Shown here in pieces: positions 61,671 to 64,000 of a stretch of DNA of 64,000 nucleotides. The DNA is taken from positions 117,238-181,237 of the forward strand of contig CAVSIA010000024.1 in NCBI GenBank assembly GCA_963727575.1. Direction: 5' to 3'. The notes under the pieces were generated by a model. The model was given only the letters and a program-made list of their open reading frames with translations, did not search any database and had not been told where the DNA came from. The stretch's first letter is position 1. Every line of letters begins with the position of its first letter. This DNA comes from JAHQVI01 sp963727575. GTDB taxonomy: Bacteria > Pseudomonadota > Alphaproteobacteria > Rhizobiales > Rhodomicrobiaceae. Position numbers and translations under genes: made by a program.

Positions 61671-63069
61671 CGCGGATTGAACGCTCGACCGTGTTGGAAT
61701 CGATCTCGATACGGCCATCGTCGAGATAGCGGCACAGACCGTCCCAGTGGTTGAGGCCGTAGCCGAGTGCGTCGGCGACCTTGCCGCCTTTGGGCACCTT
61801 GGCGAGGCTCGCTTCGAACCAGGGCTTCAGCGCCTCGATCACGGGCTTGGAGCGTTCCTGGCGGATTGCGCGCCGCACGCCGGGCGGCAGGCCGCGGATC
61901 TCGGCCTCGATGTCGTAAAGCCGCTTGATGCGCGCGAGCGCCTCGGTCGCAATCGGTGCATTGCCGCCGACATAGACCTCGTAGAACTGCCTGCGCAGGT
62001 GGCTCCAACAATAGGCGAGCGTCACCGGCCCTCCGGGCCGTGCCGGCGCGGCCAGCTTCTTGTAGACGGCGTAGCCGTCCACTTGCAGGATGCCGTTGAA
62101 GCCGTCGAGCAGCCTCATCGCGTGCTCGCCGCCGCGGCCGGGCGCATAGGAGTAGGCCACCGCCGGCGGATCGGCGCCACCCCACGGTCGATCGTCGCGG
62201 GCGATCGCCCACATGAAGCCGGTCTTGGTCTTGCCCGCGCCGGGATCCAGCACGGGACAGCGCGTCTCGTCGCAGAACAGCCGCGGTGACGCCTTGAGCA
62301 GACCGATCAGATGATCGTGCAGCGGCTGCAGCTCGGCGGCTGCGGCGCCGACCCATTGCGCCAAGGTCGAGCGCCCGATGCTGACGCCGTGACGCGTGAG
62401 GATCTGCGATTGCCGATAGAGCGGTAAATGATCAGCGTGCTTGCTCACCACCACGTCGGCCACGAGGGCTTCGGTCGGGAGGCCGCCCTCGATCAGTCGG
62501 GCAGGAGCCGGCGCTTGAATGATGCCGGCGACATCGTCCGCCCCTGTCTTCTCGCAGGTTCGGCATGCGTATTTCGGGCGCCGCGTGACAATCACGCGCA
62601 CCTTGGCCGGAACCTTGTCCAGGCGCTTGGACGTATCCTCGCCAATGACGTGCAAATCGCCACCGCAGCACGGGCACACCTTGCTGTCGGGCTCGACCAC
62701 CACCTCCTCATGCGGCAGATGATCGAGGTTCTCGCTGCGGCTGGCGCGGCGCTTTCGCGTGCGCTCGGTCTTGAGCGCCGGATCGGCCTTCTCCTCCTCC
62801 GCCTCGGCCTTGGCGAGCGAGGTCTCGAGCTCTTCCAGGGCGAGTGCCAGCTGATCGTCGGTGATGCGCTCGGATTTGCGGCCGAAGTGGGCGCGGCGGA
62901 TCTCTTTGATGATCGCTTCCAGCCGCTCGTTGCGGGTAGCGAGCTTGTCGCGCTCGGCGGTGAGGGCATTGCGCTCCGCAACAATGATGGCATGAGCGCT
63001 GCGCTCGGCCAGGATCAATACCTTGAGGGCATCGATATCGGCGGGCAGCGTGTCGCTCGCATCCATCAT
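61671..63069 (-). pseudogene. IS66 transposase TnpC, N-terminal piece
   Basis: ATG 63069 (or 63066) starts a typical IS66 TnpC: coiled N-terminus with ERNALTAERDKLATRNERLE, then RRAHFGRKSERI, zinc-finger Cys in CPCCGGDLHVIGED and CRTCEKTGADD. The catalytic domain has FCDETRCPVLDPG with Asp, ILQVDGYAVYKKL with the second Asp, and IDSNTVERSIR with Glu in the DDE pattern. It is cut after VERSIR by the recombinase element. The last 70 residues are at 58872-59084. Confidence 0.92.
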
Positions 63070-63179
63070 GGTTCGCGCCGGCCTTGAAGCAGTGGTCTTG
63101 CCGAGAAAGAGCCAAAGCGTTGCTGATTCTGGCGATGCACGCATCATCGATCGGGCGGGTGAGTCGTCATGCCGCGCAT

Positions 63180-63535
63180 TCATTGCACAGCACTCGGACG
63201 GACGACGTCGCGGCGCCCCGCCTGCGCCCACGCGACGCCTTCGAGCAGGGCGGACAGCTGCGCAGCAGACAGCTTCATCATGCCGTCCTCGATCGGGGGC
63301 CAGCGAAACTGGCCGGTCTCCAGCCGCTTCATCATCAGGCAGATGCCGGTGCCATCCCACCACAGCAGCTTCACGCGGTCCATCCTCTTTGAACGGAACA
63401 CGTAGACGGCGCCGCAGAATGGATCGGCGCCGAGAACCGCCTGCACAATCGCGGCCAATCCGTCCGCCTGCTTCCGGAAGTCGACCGGGCTTGCGTCGCC
63501 ACGAGAACCTGTATCTCCGCCCCTGCCGTGATCAT
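63180..63535 (-). pseudogene. IS66 accessory protein TnpB, frame lesion at the 5' end
   Basis: The core reads VDFRKQADGLAAIVQAVLGA, PFCGAVYVFRSKRMDRVKLL, WWDGTGICLMMKRLE, typical TnpB. The family start lies at ATG 63535 (ITAGAEIQVLVATQA) in another frame; one base is missing near 63487-63495. The start overlaps the tnpA stop (ATGA), as usual in IS66. Confidence 0.85.
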
Positions 63536-64000
63536 GACGACCTCCGCACGGCGCGCAGCACGGCAACGAGCATCGAGGTCTCGGCCTGGCCGATGACGCG
63601 CACGACCGCATCACCGATCACAATCTCGATCCGGCCGGCATTGGCCGGGGCCGGCTGCGAAGACGGCGCCGACGATGATGGTGAGGAAGCCGCGATCACC
63701 ACCGGCGCGAACACCGGTGTGCTCGGCGCTGATCGCGGGCCGCTCGACTTGCGGCTCCTTCCTCCGCGGAGACTGTCGGACCACAGCGGTTGCCGGCTGA
63801 ACGGCTGGTGTCGTGTCGGCGTCTTCCTGAAACAGCGTATGAGCCTGCGCGGCGCCAAGCGAAGAGCTGCTGCGGGGTAAGCCCGTTACGCCGCGCCACC
63901 TCCGAAACATTGGCGCCCGGCCTCAAGCTCTCCAATCCACGATGCGAGCCTTCTCATCGCTCGACCACGCGACGGCGCCCAGACGCGCCCGTGATCAGCT
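63532..64000 (-). pseudogene. IS66 accessory protein TnpA, frame lesions, partial
   Basis: Three frames together cover TnpA: SLRPGANVSEVARRNGLTPQ and QLFAWRR (helix-turn-helix), a Pro/Ala-rich linker (QEDADTTPAVQPATAVVRQS) and the C-terminal VFAPVVIAASSPSSSAPSSQ with GRIEIVIGDAVVRVIGQAET. At least two indels separate the parts, near 63825 and 63720. The 5' end is outside the window. Confidence 0.75.

Larger units (their letters stand above)
59085..61671 (+). mobile_element. serine-recombinase element inserted in IS66 tnpC
   Basis: About 2.59 kb of plus-strand DNA separates IRP-type residues (VERSIR at 61671) from ALTRKN at 59084 in the minus-strand IS66 transposase. It holds three overlapping plus-strand frames: a DUF5372-like one, a small one and a large serine recombinase. 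The orientation is opposite to IS66. No long terminal inverted repeat or target duplication was seen, in line with serine-recombinase integration. Confidence 0.8.
58838..64000 (-). mobile_element. IS66-family element, interrupted and running off the window
   Basis: The left end is recognised by GTAAGC at 58838-58843, the IS66 terminal sequence, followed by ccccacgttgacgatggttc, also typical. The minus strand carries tnpA, tnpB and tnpC. TnpC is split by a foreign element at 59085-61671. The right end is beyond 64000. Confidence 0.85.

Overview
The window looks like chromosome of an alphaproteobacterium, most likely of the Hyphomicrobiales (Rhizobiales). The clues are GC-rich coding DNA, an iscR-suf operon with a rhizobial-type Irr/ICE palindrome upstream, a TIGR03808-like Tat protein, a long coiled-coil protein built like rhizobial polar-growth proteins, Omp25-like porins, and RIME-like intergenic elements. 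No rRNA, tRNA or CRISPR was seen. All assignments come from reading the sequence; no database search was run.

Layout. 1-3.9 kb: the end of an ATP-dependent DNA ligase, GST, SRPBCC and VOC proteins, an AraC regulator and a frame-broken exported protein. 3.9-12 kb: a minus-strand Fe-S assembly operon, iscR, iscS-like, sufB, two unknown genes, sufC, sufD, rhodanese, sufS, sufT. 12-35 kb: housekeeping genes (parE, pcp, purA, 2Fe-2S ferredoxin, ispE, TPR protein, iron-type ABC permease, glyQ, S49 protease, methyltransferase, polyprenyl synthase, porin) plus a 1041-residue coiled-coil membrane protein. 35.9-40.4 kb: mobile-element debris (IS21, IS110, IS3 and integrase remnants) that truncates a porin and a hydrolase, with an intact vapBC pair. 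40.4-49.9 kb: a minus-strand cbb3-type oxidase block with a CcoO-CcoP fusion, CcoN, CcoS, tiny membrane proteins, a TauE-like protein, the copper ATPase CcoI/FixI, two cytochromes c and a cupredoxin. 50.5-58.7 kb: membrane glycosyltransferase-type genes, peroxiredoxin, an endonuclease/phosphatase-fold protein, cold-shock protein, cupin and a divergent LysR/MFS pair. 58.8-64 kb: an IS66 element split by a three-gene serine-recombinase element.

Working together: the suf operon supplies Fe-S clusters, probably under IscR and Irr control. The cbb3 block encodes a respiratory oxidase with its copper loading and several electron carriers. It sits between an integrase remnant and degenerate DNA, so it may be an acquired island.

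Caution: many genes that should be intact (sufB twice, sufD, an endonuclease, NADAR, several transposases) carry one-base frame lesions, often beside short homopolymers. Residual indel errors in the assembly are the simplest explanation, so frameshift pseudogene calls need read-level confirmation.
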